A DNA stretch of 64,000 bases from an uncultured Flavobacteriaceae bacterium. Lineage in GTDB: Bacteria; Bacteroidota; Bacteroidia; Flavobacteriales; Flavobacteriaceae. The notes under the pieces are model-generated. The model saw only the letters and a list, made by a program, of their open reading frames with translations. It searched no databases and was not told the origin of the DNA. Positions 8,340 to 18,153 of this stretch are shown here, piece after piece; positions within the stretch are counted from its first letter, which is position 1, and every line of letters starts with the position of its first letter. The DNA is taken from positions 1,302,001 to 1,366,000 of the forward strand of contig CALSTV010000001.1 in assembly GCA_943789365.1 (NCBI GenBank). Direction: 5' to 3'. Both the position numbers and the translations under genes were made by a program.

Positions 8340-10160
8340 ATGAAAACAACAACTAAAATCCTACAAATCATACTGTTTTCAGCATGCATAAATATAGCTG
8401 CACAGAAAACAAAACAAAAACCAAATGTTATTATCGTCATTACCGATGATCAAGGAAGAGGTGATTTGGGCTGTTATGGCAATACCGTAATCAAAACTCC
8501 TACTATTGACAAACTGCACCATACAGGTGTTCGTTTAAACAATTTTCATGTCTCCACAACTTGTGCTCCTTCCAGAGCTTCACTAATGACTGGGAGACAC
8601 ACAAACCGACTTAATTGTTTTCACACCATAGCAGGACGTTCCTTGCTGTTTGAAGACGAAGTATTACTACCTGAAATCTTAGCTCAAAACGGCTATGCCA
8701 CAGCAATGTTTGGGAAATGGCACTTGGGAGACAACTACCCATATAGACCAGAAGATAGAGGATTTCAAACAGTCACAAGACATGGAGGTGGCGGAATTAC
8801 ACAAGGGCCAGACTTTTGGGGCAATGATTATTTTGACGATACATACTGGGTAAGAAAACCAGAAGAAACCAGCACAAAAACAAAAAAATTCGAAGGGTAT
8901 TGTACCGATGTATTTTTTGATGAGGCGCAAGCGTTTATTAAAGAGAACAAAGACCAACCTTTCTTTGCTTATATTTCTCCAAATGCGCCACATGGCCCCC
9001 TTAATGTACCTCAGAAATATTACGACATTTACAAAGACGAACCAAAGCTCAAAGAAAAACAAAAACGTTTTTATGGTATGGTTACTAATATTGATGACAA
9101 TATTAAGGCCCTTCAAAAAACGCTAAAAAAACTTAAAATTGACCAAAACACCTTGTTGATTTTTATGACTGATAACGGGACAGGTGCTGGACGTCCCCAA
9201 ACTGCAAACGGAATCAATTACGGTCATGGAGGTGGACTTAGAGGACATAAAGGAAGTCAATATGAAGGAGGACATCGTGTTCCTTTTATCATGAACTGGC
9301 CAGCTGGTAATTTAACAGGCGGAAAAGATATCGATGCCTTATTAGCACACTACGACGTGCTACCCACTTTTATAGACTTGCTTGAACTACGCGATGTACA
9401 CACAAAACCTCAGGATGGGAAAAGCTTTGCAGGTCTGCTTACTGGCACATCCGATGCATGGAAAAACCGAATTCTATATATGGACACCCAACGCCTACAA
9501 AATTTGGTAAAGGGACGTAAATATACCGTTATAGATAATGACTGGCGTTTGGTAGACGGAAAAGAACTGTACAATGTAACGGAAGACTTAGCTCAGAAAA
9601 ACAACATCATTGCTGAGCATCCAGAAGTTGCAAAACGACTGGCTGTTGGCTATGAAAAATGGTGGAACTCTTTTGATGTCGATTATTTAAACAGCACCTA
9701 TGCTTATATCAAAGTTGGTACCAAATATGAAAACCCTTCTCGAATTAGCGCCCATGACATGCTTACAGGTCGTCTCAACAAAGCATGGCATCAATACGGA
9801 GCCGCAACTGCTTCAAAAGCCAACGGTCGTTGGAAAATAGAATTTGTAGAAGAAGGCGACTATAAAATAAGCCTTAGAAGGTTCCCACGCGAAAGCGGAC
9901 TAGCAATTAACTCTAAGTTTCCTGCTGTTGAAAAACGATTTGAAATAGAACAAGATATGCCGGCCTCCAAAAAGGCAAATTTCAACAAGGCGTACCTCTA
10001 TGTAGCCGACTTTCAAAAAACCCAAGAATTTGAACAAAGCACCGATGAAGTTACTTTTACTATGAATCTTCCCAAAGGTAAGTTCGACCTTGAAGCGAGC
10101 TTTTTTGATACTGAAGATTATATCTACCCTGTATACTATTTGTACATAGAAAAAATATAA
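8340..10160 (+). CDS. Secreted type I sulfatase (S1)
   Basis: The product has 606 residues with a signal peptide (to about residue 21). The first metal-binding Asp pair is in VITDDQGRGDLGCYGN. The sulfatase signature C-A-P-S-R-A-S-L-M-T-G starts at Cys75, which must be oxidised to formylglycine by a separate maturase not present here. Later motifs are GKWHLGD and FMTDNGTGAG with a second metal site. A C-terminal extension of about 120 residues after residue 470 is longer than in minimal sulfatases and may be a binding or accessory domain. It would remove sulfate esters from fucan or fucose-containing oligosaccharides. It is the last gene of the GH29/GH117-like group, upstream of the AraC regulator. 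Confidence 0.9.
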   Translation: MKTTTKILQIILFSACINIAAQKTKQKPNVIIVITDDQGRGDLGCYGNTVIKTPTIDKLHHTGVRLNNFHVSTTCAPSRASLMTGRHTNRLNCFHTIAGRSLLFEDEVLLPEILAQNGYATAMFGKWHLGDNYPYRPEDRGFQTVTRHGGGGITQGPDFWGNDYFDDTYWVRKPEETSTKTKKFEGYCTDVFFDEAQAFIKENKDQPFFAYISPNAPHGPLNVPQKYYDIYKDEPKLKEKQKRFYGMVTNIDDNIKALQKTLKKLKIDQNTLLIFMTDNGTGAGRPQTANGINYGHGGGLRGHKGSQYEGGHRVPFIMNWPAGNLTGGKDIDALLAHYDVLPTFIDLLELRDVHTKPQDGKSFAGLLTGTSDAWKNRILYMDTQRLQNLVKGRKYTVIDNDWRLVDGKELYNVTEDLAQKNNIIAEHPEVAKRLAVGYEKWWNSFDVDYLNSTYAYIKVGTKYENPSRISAHDMLTGRLNKAWHQYGAATASKANGRWKIEFVEEGDYKISLRRFPRESGLAINSKFPAVEKRFEIEQDMPASKKANFNKAYLYVADFQKTQEFEQSTDEVTFTMNLPKGKFDLEASFFDTEDYIYPVYYLYIEKI

Positions 10161-10263
10161 ACATCGTTATGGGCTACCAAAGACAGGTGTAATCAATTAT
10201 GTTATCTTTACAATTATCTAATTATTATTGCTAGTTTTGTAAATTAAGTATCATCAGCATTCT

Positions 10264-11127
10264 ATGAAACTCCATTTAGTCGACAGAAGCAGCCTTAACA
10301 ACAGCTCATTTACAACCAAAATAAACGAGTACCCTTATTTCCTAAAAATATGGCACTACCATCCTGAACTGGAATTAGTCATCGTTTTAAAAAGTGAGGG
10401 GACTTGTTTTGTAGGCGATAGCATTGAAAAATTTCAATCGGGAGAAATCGTACTTATAGGAAAAAACGTACCGCATATGTGGTTGAACGACGACGACTAT
10501 TTTCAAGACAATTCAAACCTCTCCGCCAAGGCAATTGCCATACATTTTAAAGAAGACTATCTCGGTACTGATTTCTTTGAGACCCCTGAAATGATTCACC
10601 TCTTGGAACTGTTTAAAAGAGCGCGATTTGGAGTCAAATTTGAAAACATTCCTACAGCATTAATCGCAGAAATTCAAGAAATGCTCGAACACGACGGTTT
10701 TGAAAAAACCATGGCATTTCTAAACATCCTAAACAAACTAGCGAAACATAAAAATCACAAATTACTGGCGAGTCAAGGCTTTATAAATTCTTTTAAAATT
10801 ACAGAAAACAAAAAACTCGACAAGATTCACGCCTATATTTTTAACAACTTCAACAAGACCATTACACTAGAAGAGGTGGCAGAAATTGCCCATATGAACC
10901 CCTCCGCTTTCAGCCGTTTTTTTAAACGTGTAAACCGTAAAACATTTTCAAGATATGTGTCTGAGATTCGAATTGGCTATGCCTGTAAACTACTGCTTGA
11001 AGACAAATACAATATTGCCGCTGTCTGTTACGAATCTGGTTTCCACAACATTTCGAACTTTAATCGACAATTCAAAATGATAATGAATTGTACGCCTTCT
11101 TCTTATGTAAAAGAGCATAAGAAATAG
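10264..11127 (+). CDS. AraC-family transcriptional regulator with cupin sensor
   Basis: The product has 287 residues. The N-terminal 150 carry a cupin-like sugar-binding fold (WHYHPELELVIVLKSEGTCFVGD, then GEIVLIGKNVPHMW). The C-terminal 100 carry two helix-turn-helix motifs (TLEEVAEIAHMNPSAFSRFFKRV and NIAAVCYESGFHNISNFNRQFK). It is likely an activator of the adjacent hydrolase genes in response to a released sugar. A perfect -7 box TAGTTTTG lies at 10232-10239, 24 bp before the ATG, without a clear -33. It is convergent with the clan A hydrolase (8 bp apart at the stops). Ligand unknown; a fucan-derived sugar is the natural guess from context. Confidence 0.88.
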   Translation: MKLHLVDRSSLNNSSFTTKINEYPYFLKIWHYHPELELVIVLKSEGTCFVGDSIEKFQSGEIVLIGKNVPHMWLNDDDYFQDNSNLSAKAIAIHFKEDYLGTDFFETPEMIHLLELFKRARFGVKFENIPTALIAEIQEMLEHDGFEKTMAFLNILNKLAKHKNHKLLASQGFINSFKITENKKLDKIHAYIFNNFNKTITLEEVAEIAHMNPSAFSRFFKRVNRKTFSRYVSEIRIGYACKLLLEDKYNIAAVCYESGFHNISNFNRQFKMIMNCTPSSYVKEHKK

Positions 11128-11134
11128 AATTCTA

Positions 11135-12946
11135 TTACTCAAAAACCACTTCATCTATAAAAACATCTTGGCCACTTCCATAACTACTGGAAAAGAATGT
11201 GAACCCAGAACGTATACAGCTCAAATCAAGATTCTTAGTCTTTATCGTATATTTCTTCCATTTGGTCGTTAGCTTAATTTCGATTGCCTTTTTTGCCGTA
11301 TCTGGAAAAGGCTTGTTCTTACCAATCAAACCAAAACCTATACTCACCTTTACATTCTTTTTACTCGCTTTTGCCCAAAAAGAAAACTTTTTCGCACCAG
11401 AAATATCATAACCTCCTAAAACATCACCCCAGACATTAGCAGGGTCTACCAACCCTAAACCATACCAATTGTGATCTTGATTGTAAGCAATTTTTAGGGC
11501 CGCTGTACCCGAATAAACATCCTCTTCACACCGAGTAACTACTTTCATAGCTTTGTAATTCCCCATATATGCACTTGCGGCATACGGTTCATTTTCACCG
11601 TCTTTATACACATAAAATGGCAATGCTACTTTTGGCACCAAGTATTTTATTTTTTTCGCTTCCTCATCGTTAACCACAATACCCGTACTCTCAATTCCCA
11701 TATTCCCATAGCTATCCTCTACCAAAGCATACACTTTTACTGGTCCGTCCACTTCAGGCAACTTTATTTCGTAACCCGCCTCAGCATTCCAGCGATGCTC
11801 CAAAACAATTAATTGATCACGTCGTTTCCGACTCCCAGTTCTTTGATTGTAGGCAAAACTTATGGTTAATGAATCCTCTTCTACATCCTTAACCTCTAAA
11901 TGAACTGGCACCCAAACATTGCTTTCTAAAGCGTTGGCTGACAATAAAAACCTTTTAATTTCAGGAACCTTATTTATAGCCTGTTCTCCGGTAAACGCCT
12001 CACGAATTGCCCAATACTGAGGACGTTTCATTCCGTTATAATGTGTAAACAACCAAGGTGCCATAAAATCAGTCCCCGAAGCATAATGAAACACAAACAC
12101 ACCTAAATTAGCCGACTTGTTACGAATCCAATTGGGATATCCTTTTGCAATGGCCTCATATTTTTGGGCATCATTAGGAGCAACGATTACGCCGTTCTTC
12201 TGTTGATTGACATCCCATTCTCCAGTGACCCCAAATTCAGTGATTATATAGGGTTTGTCAATCCCTCTTTTCTGAAGTTCTTCGGCTAGTAAATTCGCAC
12301 CCGGTCCGTAACTATTCAATCCATAAACATCTAAAGACGGCACATACTTTTGCCACCAATCCATACCAAAAGTCCATGCTTCAACAGAAACAATTGGATG
12401 CTTTACATCCTCCTTCTTAATAGCGCTGCAAACGCGTTCTAGCAATTGAGAATAGACAACTTTCTCTTCATCTTTAGCAGTATTCAGATACACCTCATTG
12501 CCGACACCCCACATGAGCACAGCTGGATGATCCTTGTACATATTCACCACTTTTAAGGCATTCCGAAACATCTCCTCTTTTCCCTTTGCATCCTTTAGAT
12601 AATCAAAACGATCATCATCCTCCATACCGGGACGTCCGTGACGCATCCATATTCCAAGCATCACTCGAATACCATGTTTGTGAGCAGCATCTAATAACGC
12701 CATCGTATTTTCACCTGTTGCCCAGGTGCGAATGGTATTTACACCTAAAAAACTCAATTCTTTGCAATAGTCCTCATACTTTGCGATATCGCTATCGTAT
12801 CCAAAAGTAACTCCTTTAATCTCATAAGGTTCACCAGCTACAAATAACCCCCAATTTCCTCCTTCTTTAGCAACCGCTATTTGACCATCCATTTTAGCAA
12901 TAGACAGTACATACAAAATTAGAAAATACAGCTTTAATTGACACAT
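11135..12946 (-). CDS. Secreted clan GH-A glycoside hydrolase (GH2/GH5-like) with C-terminal binding domain
   Basis: The product has 603 residues and an N-terminal signal peptide. The TIM barrel starts with YEIKGVTFGYDSD and GVNTIRTWA. The acid/base Glu is in MWGVGNEVY (after strand 4) and the nucleophile Glu in YIITEFGVTGEW (strand 7), the clan A arrangement of the GH2 TIM-barrel domain. The usual N-terminal GH2 sandwich domains are absent. Residues about 440-603 form a jelly-roll-like domain (YSGTAALKIAY, WYGLGLVDPANVWGD, ending DVFIDEVVFE) resembling CBM11/CIA30-type modules. The bond cleaved cannot be told from sequence; it stands alone on the minus strand between the fucan cluster and the fucose operon. 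Confidence 0.75.
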   Translation of the reverse strand: MCQLKLYFLILYVLSIAKMDGQIAVAKEGGNWGLFVAGEPYEIKGVTFGYDSDIAKYEDYCKELSFLGVNTIRTWATGENTMALLDAAHKHGIRVMLGIWMRHGRPGMEDDDRFDYLKDAKGKEEMFRNALKVVNMYKDHPAVLMWGVGNEVYLNTAKDEEKVVYSQLLERVCSAIKKEDVKHPIVSVEAWTFGMDWWQKYVPSLDVYGLNSYGPGANLLAEELQKRGIDKPYIITEFGVTGEWDVNQQKNGVIVAPNDAQKYEAIAKGYPNWIRNKSANLGVFVFHYASGTDFMAPWLFTHYNGMKRPQYWAIREAFTGEQAINKVPEIKRFLLSANALESNVWVPVHLEVKDVEEDSLTISFAYNQRTGSRKRRDQLIVLEHRWNAEAGYEIKLPEVDGPVKVYALVEDSYGNMGIESTGIVVNDEEAKKIKYLVPKVALPFYVYKDGENEPYAASAYMGNYKAMKVVTRCEEDVYSGTAALKIAYNQDHNWYGLGLVDPANVWGDVLGGYDISGAKKFSFWAKASKKNVKVSIGFGLIGKNKPFPDTAKKAIEIKLTTKWKKYTIKTKNLDLSCIRSGFTFFSSSYGSGQDVFIDEVVFE

Positions 12947-13145
12947 ATTTTAAGAAGGTTCTGCAACGAAAAAAAATGGATTTACAACATAAAAACTTAC
13001 CTATGCAAAAACCGATTAAAGATAACAAAAACAATATAGATTAAGAAAAGACTGCCATAAAAAATATTGCAAATTCAAACTCAAGTTGATAATTCCAACA
13101 CTATAGTAAAAAAATCATCCGTCACTCGAGTCATCATTACTCACT

Positions 13146-13166
13146 CCTATCTCCTATCTCCTTTCT
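13146..13166. repeat. Heptamer tandem repeat CCTATCT, about 3 copies
   Basis: Two perfect CCTATCT units are followed by CCTTTCT. It is the shortest of three heptanucleotide repeat tracts around the fucose/lactate operon; the reverse complement AGATAGG resembles the GATAGCC unit at 17204. Confidence 0.6.
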
Positions 13167-13269
13167 CTTAAGTCTTACAAAAACAACCAATAAATTGCAT
13201 TAAAAGAATCATTACATACTTAAACAGCAAATAAAGTATCACAATAAGTCAAATATTAGGAAGACTCAG

Positions 13270-13299
13270 TTTGTTATTCACTATAATATTGTAGTTCTG
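13270..13299 (+). promoter_or_regulatory. Candidate promoter of the fucose catabolic operon
   Basis: TTTG (13270-13273) and TAGTTCTG (13292-13299) are separated by 18 bases, close to the Bacteroidota -33/-7 arrangement with one mismatch in the -7 box. The ATG of the dehydratase gene is 23 bp downstream. Confidence 0.35.
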
Positions 13300-13321
13300 T
13301 TTTATTAGTAGAAATACATAC

Positions 13322-14983
13322 ATGAAAAACCAACAAAAAGTACTTAGAATACATGGCAAAGACAATGTCCTTGTCGCCTTGACGGATTTAAAAAAGGGAA
13401 TGAAAGTTGCCTTTGAAAACGTAACCTACGAACTTCAAAACGACATTGCTGCCAAACATAAATTTGTAACTGAAAACCTCTCAAAAGACGAAAAAGTTTA
13501 TATGTACGGAGTTTTGGTAGGAAAAGCAAAAAAAGAAATACTAAAAGGAGGACTTATCAGCACCACCAATTTAGAACACGATACGGAAACCTATGGAACC
13601 GATAGTTCAGAAGCACAAACCGTTTGGAATGCACCCGACATTTCTAAATTTACAAACAAGACTTTTGACGGATACCACAGAGCCGACGGTAAAGTAGGTA
13701 CTGAAAACAATTGGCTCGTAATTCCACTTGTTTTCTGTCAGAATCGAAATGTAGAAGTCCTACAACAAGCCTTGGTTGAAAAACTAGGTTTCGGTAAAAA
13801 ACAGCATCTTGGACTGGATGTTGACAGCTTAATTGACGATTTCAAATCAGGAGCTTCTGCTGAAAACATCTTAGCCAAAGACATCGTACAGGAAAGCGAA
13901 ACCATTGCTAAAAACCCCTTGTTTCCCAATGTAGACGGTATTCGTTTTTTAACGCATGAAGGCGGTTGTGGCGGTGCTACATCCGACTCAGTTGCGCTTT
14001 GCAATTTACTAGCTGGATATATTAACAACCCAAACGTAGCTGGCGCAACCGTATTGAGCTTAGGATGTCAACACGCACAGTCTAGCATCCTACAAACCGC
14101 GCTACAAAGCATGTCACCAGACATACAGAAACCAGTTTACGTATTAGAACAACAACAGAGTACTTCAGAAAAAGAACTCTTAGCTCAAGCCGTAAAACAG
14201 ACTTTTGTAGGTTTAATGGAAGCAAATAAAATTGAAAGAAAACCCGCAAAATTGTCTAAATTAGTCATCGGTTTGGAATGTGGTGGATCGGATGGTTTTT
14301 CTGGAATTTCTGCAAATCCAACACTGGGCTATGTATCTGACTTAATCGTTGGACTAGGAGGTGCAACCGTACTCTCTGAATTTCCAGAGTTGAATGGTGT
14401 AGAACAGGAATTGATCAACCGATGTACAAGTACTGAAAAAGCTGAAAAGTTCTCACACATCATGTCTACCTACAATGCAAAAGCAGATGCATTGGGTTCA
14501 GGTTTTTACGCAAACCCTTCGCCAGGAAACATCAAAGATGGATTGATTACCGACGCTATAAAATCGGCAGGAGCGGCTAAAAAAGGCGGAAGTTCTCCAG
14601 TAGAAGATGTACTCGACTATACTGAACAGGTTACGAAACCAGGTCTAAGTCTTTTGTGCACCCCTGGAAACGATGTGGAATCCACGACCGGACTAGCAGG
14701 TTCCGGTGCGAATGTAATTCTATTTACAACCGGTTTGGGAACTCCTACAGGAAACCCTATTACACCTGTTGTAAAAGTGTCATCAAACACTAAACTGTAC
14801 AAAAAGATGAATGACATCATCGATTTTAATACAGGCGCAATTATCGAAGGAACCGCAAGTATTGCCGAAACTGGCGAAGCTTTGTTAGAACATGTAATCG
14901 CTGTGGCAAGTGGAAAACAAACCAAAGCGAGAAAATTAAGACAAGACGACTTTATTCCTTGGAAAAGAGGAATGTCACTATAA
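13322..14983 (+). CDS. UxaA-family (altronate dehydratase-like) sugar-acid dehydratase, probable L-fuconate dehydratase
   Basis: The product has 553 residues. The N-terminus (about 1-95) is a SAF domain (HGKDNVLVALTDLKKGMKVAF), joined to a UxaA catalytic part with GYHRADGKVGTENNWLVIP, HEGGCGGA, LSLGCQHAQ, GLECGGSDGFSG and the late CTPGNDVESTTGL. The conserved Cys/His/Asp residues are the metal site of this family. Family members remove water from sugar acids such as D-altronate. Here the neighbours (two SDRs, FAH hydrolase, lutABC, GH29) point to dehydration of L-fuconate to 2-keto-3-deoxy-L-fuconate; that substrate is inferred from context. It is the first gene of the operon. A usual enolase-type fuconate dehydratase is not in the window. 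Confidence 0.8.
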   Translation: MKNQQKVLRIHGKDNVLVALTDLKKGMKVAFENVTYELQNDIAAKHKFVTENLSKDEKVYMYGVLVGKAKKEILKGGLISTTNLEHDTETYGTDSSEAQTVWNAPDISKFTNKTFDGYHRADGKVGTENNWLVIPLVFCQNRNVEVLQQALVEKLGFGKKQHLGLDVDSLIDDFKSGASAENILAKDIVQESETIAKNPLFPNVDGIRFLTHEGGCGGATSDSVALCNLLAGYINNPNVAGATVLSLGCQHAQSSILQTALQSMSPDIQKPVYVLEQQQSTSEKELLAQAVKQTFVGLMEANKIERKPAKLSKLVIGLECGGSDGFSGISANPTLGYVSDLIVGLGGATVLSEFPELNGVEQELINRCTSTEKAEKFSHIMSTYNAKADALGSGFYANPSPGNIKDGLITDAIKSAGAAKKGGSSPVEDVLDYTEQVTKPGLSLLCTPGNDVESTTGLAGSGANVILFTTGLGTPTGNPITPVVKVSSNTKLYKKMNDIIDFNTGAIIEGTASIAETGEALLEHVIAVASGKQTKARKLRQDDFIPWKRGMSL

Positions 14984-15044
14984 GCTAACCATTCATTGTG
15001 GTTAGCGCCATAAATGAATGAATAACCTTATAAAGAAAGTAAAA

Positions 15045-16388
15045 ATGAAACGAATTGGAAGCCTTTTAATATGTATGCTAGTAATGCAACAGAGCATTGC
15101 CCAAGAAACTATCGAAGTTAGAAACGATACGATTGTACAAGATAGCATCTACATACCTAGCGAATCAAACCTTGCGGCAAGACAATGGTTTGAAGATGCC
15201 AAATTCGGTCTGTTTATCCATTGGGGAGTCTATAGTATTTTGGCCGATGGCGAATGGGTCATGCAACGAAAAAACATTGCAATCGATGCCTATAATAAGT
15301 TACCCTCCTTCTTCAACCCCACCCAATACAACGCAGAAGAATGGGTCTTGATGGCAAAAAATGCAGGCATGCAATACATCACCATCACCAGTCGTCATCA
15401 CGATGGCTTTTCCATGTTCGACTCAAAGGCTACAGATTACAATATCGTTCAAAAAACACCTTATAAAAAAGACATCCTTAAAGACTTGGCAGACGCCTGT
15501 CATAAGCACGACATAAAACTATTCTTCTATTACTCTTTACTAGATTGGCATAGAGATGACTATTTCCCTCGAGGAAAAACAGGAAAAGGAATCGCTGGAA
15601 GAGGCCAAGGAAACTGGAGCAATTATATTGCTTTTATGAAAGCCCAACTTACCGAACTTTTAACCAATTATGGAGAAGTCGCTGGAATTTGGTTTGATGG
15701 AAAATGGGACCGTAAGACTGCCAACTGGCATTTCGATGAATTATACAAAACCATTCACGACCTACAACCGCAATGTCTTATTGGGAACAACCATCACGAA
15801 GCGGTAATGCCAGACGAAGATTTTCAAATGTTTGAAAAGGACCTACCAGGAAAATCTACCCAAGGCTTCGCCAGTAAAAAAGAAGATATTGGTGATTTGC
15901 CAAAAGAAGTTTGTGAAACTATCAATGGCTCATGGGGATTCAAATTAAAAGACAACAAACACAAAAGTAAAAAACAACTGGTACACCTACTTGTCAAATC
16001 GGCCGCACATGGCAGTAATCTTTTGCTCAATGTTGGACCTATGCCTAACGGAAAAATCCAAGCAGAACATATTGCTTCCTTGGCAGAAGTGGGCGAATGG
16101 CTACAAGCAAACGGAAAGAGTATCTATGGAACACGTGCCGGACGTATTGCGCCAAATAAGGATTGGGTATCTACGGAAAAAGAAAACACCATTTACTTAC
16201 ACATATTTACAAAACCCTACGAGGAAATGCTAATCATTCCTTCTTTTGAAGGTCGGATTAAATCGATGAAAGCATTAGGCTCTGAAAACGAAATAGATTT
16301 TCAACAAACAAAAAAGAACATACTCATAAAAATCCCCGAAGCGGAACAAAACGACATCGACACCGTACTCGAAATTACACTCTTATAA
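15045..16388 (+). CDS. Secreted alpha-L-fucosidase, GH29 (operon copy)
   Basis: ATG 15045 is chosen over 15018 because it starts a compact signal peptide (MKRIGSLLICMLVMQQSIAQ). The barrel shows WFEDAKFGLFIHWGVYSILADGEW, TSRHHDGFSMFDS and the nucleophile in GIWFDGKWDR (Asp218 from this start). At about 447 residues it lacks long accessory domains. It differs clearly from the 5135 and right-end fucosidases and is closer to the compact GH29 forms. It sits inside the catabolic operon between dehydratase and SDR (1 bp before the next ATG), so release and breakdown of fucose are probably co-transcribed. Periplasmic action on short oligosaccharides is the likely role. Confidence 0.92.
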   Translation: MKRIGSLLICMLVMQQSIAQETIEVRNDTIVQDSIYIPSESNLAARQWFEDAKFGLFIHWGVYSILADGEWVMQRKNIAIDAYNKLPSFFNPTQYNAEEWVLMAKNAGMQYITITSRHHDGFSMFDSKATDYNIVQKTPYKKDILKDLADACHKHDIKLFFYYSLLDWHRDDYFPRGKTGKGIAGRGQGNWSNYIAFMKAQLTELLTNYGEVAGIWFDGKWDRKTANWHFDELYKTIHDLQPQCLIGNNHHEAVMPDEDFQMFEKDLPGKSTQGFASKKEDIGDLPKEVCETINGSWGFKLKDNKHKSKKQLVHLLVKSAAHGSNLLLNVGPMPNGKIQAEHIASLAEVGEWLQANGKSIYGTRAGRIAPNKDWVSTEKENTIYLHIFTKPYEEMLIIPSFEGRIKSMKALGSENEIDFQQTKKNILIKIPEAEQNDIDTVLEITLL

Positions 16389-16389
16389 A

Positions 16390-17172
16390 ATGACAAAATT
16401 CAGCCTAAAAAACAAAGTAGCCATCGTTACCGGCGGTGGAAGTGGAATTGGAAAATCCATTTCCTTAACCTTTGGTGCACAAGAAGCCAAAGTTCACATT
16501 TTAGATTTCAATCTTGAAGGTGCTCAAGAAACTGTAGCAGAAATCAATGCCTTGGGAGCAGCTGCAGAAGCGCACCAATGCGATGTTGCCAACCAACAAA
16601 ATGTAAATGACATCATTGCAAAAATCACTAAAAATGAAAGCATCGACATATTGGTAAACAATGCAGGAATTGCACATGTGGGAAATGTTGAGGCTGTTGA
16701 GGAAGCAGATTTAGACCGCTTATACAATGTAAACATCAAAGGTGTTTACAACTGTATCAAAGCAAGTATCCCTTCGTTAAAAGAAAATGGAGGTGGCGTT
16801 ATCTTAAACCTAGCATCTATAGGATCGTCTGTAGGACTCAACGATCGTTTCGCTTACTCTATGACAAAAGGTGCGGTATTGACCATGACCTATTCTGTAG
16901 CCAAAGATTACATAAGTGACGGTATCCGTTGTAATTGTATCTCTCCGGGTAGAGTTCACACACCCTTTGTGGATGGTTTTATCAAAAAGAACTATCCAGG
17001 AAGAGAAGATGAAATGTTCGAAAATCTTTCCAAAACACAACCTATTGGACGTATGGGTACCACTCAAGAAATAGCCGACTTGGTGCTGTTCTTATGTTCT
17101 GATGAAGCCGGATTCATTACTGGTTCTGAATACCCAATCGATGGTGGATTTGTAAAATTAAATGGAAAGTAA
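16390..17172 (+). CDS. SDR oxidoreductase, probable 2-keto-3-deoxy-L-fuconate 4-dehydrogenase
   Basis: The product has 260 residues and is a classical short-chain dehydrogenase. The cofactor loop is TGGGSGIG with an acidic residue at the end of strand 2 (ILDF), which favours NAD. NNAG is present, the catalytic Ser lies in LASIGS, and Tyr156-x-x-x-Lys160 reads YSMTK. C-terminal SEYPIDGGF closes the fold. In the oxidative fucose pathway one SDR oxidises 2-keto-3-deoxy-L-fuconate to the 2,4-diketo acid, the substrate of the FAH hydrolase encoded next. I assign that role by order and by elimination, as the other SDR resembles L-fucose dehydrogenases. The ATG follows the GH29 stop by one base. Confidence 0.78.
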   Translation: MTKFSLKNKVAIVTGGGSGIGKSISLTFGAQEAKVHILDFNLEGAQETVAEINALGAAAEAHQCDVANQQNVNDIIAKITKNESIDILVNNAGIAHVGNVEAVEEADLDRLYNVNIKGVYNCIKASIPSLKENGGGVILNLASIGSSVGLNDRFAYSMTKGAVLTMTYSVAKDYISDGIRCNCISPGRVHTPFVDGFIKKNYPGREDEMFENLSKTQPIGRMGTTQEIADLVLFLCSDEAGFITGSEYPIDGGFVKLNGK

Positions 17173-17203
17173 AAGTTCATAGCAAAAAGCAGACAGCAGG
17201 TAA

Positions 17204-17252
17204 CCGATAGCCGATAGCCGATAGCCGATAGCCGATAGCCGATAGCCGATAG
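17204..17252. repeat. Heptamer tandem repeat CCGATAG x7
   Basis: Seven perfect copies of CCGATAG, ending 38 bp before the FAH hydrolase ATG and inside the operon. The stretch before it (GCAGACAGCAGGTAAC) looks like degenerate units. Length variation would alter the spacer, not a protein. Confidence 0.9.
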
Positions 17253-17290
17253 CAAAACAACAAAAAATAGAACAACAAAAAAAGTATCTA

Positions 17291-18148
17291 ATGAAATTAA
17301 TTAGATTTGGAGCCGAAGGGCAAGAAAAACCAGGAGTACAATTAGCAAACGGAACAAAAATTGACGTTTCGGCTTTTGGAACAGATTACAACGAAGAATT
17401 TTTCGGAAACGGAGGTATTGAAAAATTAAGTGCATGGTTGGAAGAAAATCAAGACAGCTGTCCAGAGATTGGAGATTCTGTTCGGTTAGGAGCCCCTTTA
17501 ACACGTCCTTCTAAAATTGTTTGTGTAGGTTTGAACTACGCGCAACACGCAGCAGAAAGCGGAATGGACGTACCAAAAGAACCTGTATTATTTTTCAAAG
17601 CAACCTCAGCATTGGTTGGTCCAAATGACAATATCGTAATTCCTAAAGGAAGTACAAAAACGGACTGGGAAGTAGAATTATCTATTGTAATTGGTAAAAA
17701 AGCATCTTATGTTGAAGAAGCAGATGCTTTTGATCATATTGCCGGATATGTACTACACAACGATGTAAGTGAAAGAGCCTTTCAGTTGGAAAGATCTGGA
17801 CAATGGGTAAAAGGAAAGAGCTGTGACACATTCGCACCTGTAGGTCCTTTTATTGCTACCAAAGATGAAATCAAAGACCCAAACAACTTGAACCTTTGGT
17901 TGAAATTGAATGGAAACATCATGCAAAACAGTTCTACTTCCGACTTTATTTTTAATGTCCAAGAAGTAGTAAGCCATATCAGTCAGTTTATGACCTTATT
18001 ACCAGGAGATATCATTTCAACAGGTACGCCGTTTGGTGTTGGCTTTGGATTGCGACCAGAATTGTACTTAAAACCAGGAGATGTCGTTGAATTAGGTATT
18101 GAAGGTTTAGGTACTTCTCAACAAAATGTGGTAGCGTATTCTAAATAA
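17291..18148 (+). CDS. FAH-family hydrolase, probable 2,4-diketo-3-deoxy-L-fuconate hydrolase
   Basis: The 285 residues have the fumarylacetoacetate hydrolase fold. The N-terminal cap domain (residues 1-70) is followed by KIVCVGLNYAQHAAESG, EPVLFFKATSALVGP, the metal-binding DWEVELSIVIGK, a NDVSERAFQ loop, and STGTPFGVGFGL. The Glu/Glu/Asp ligands are visible (E-V-E-L-S and N-D-V-S). In bacteria with the non-phosphorylating fucose route this enzyme splits 2,4-diketo-3-deoxy-L-fuconate into pyruvate and L-lactate. The lactate genes downstream make that reaction likely; ureidoglycolate lyase annotations given to this family would not fit the context. Five bases separate it from the next SDR. 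Confidence 0.82.
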   Translation: MKLIRFGAEGQEKPGVQLANGTKIDVSAFGTDYNEEFFGNGGIEKLSAWLEENQDSCPEIGDSVRLGAPLTRPSKIVCVGLNYAQHAAESGMDVPKEPVLFFKATSALVGPNDNIVIPKGSTKTDWEVELSIVIGKKASYVEEADAFDHIAGYVLHNDVSERAFQLERSGQWVKGKSCDTFAPVGPFIATKDEIKDPNNLNLWLKLNGNIMQNSSTSDFIFNVQEVVSHISQFMTLLPGDIISTGTPFGVGFGLRPELYLKPGDVVELGIEGLGTSQQNVVAYSK

Positions 18149-18153
18149 CAAGA

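Larger units (their letters stand above)
12947..13321. other. Intergenic region between divergent hydrolase and fucose operon
   Basis: 375 bases without an ORF. It holds the leaders of both divergent units, the short heptamer repeat at 13146-13166 and a possible promoter at 13270-13299. I see no strong operator palindrome. Confidence 0.6.
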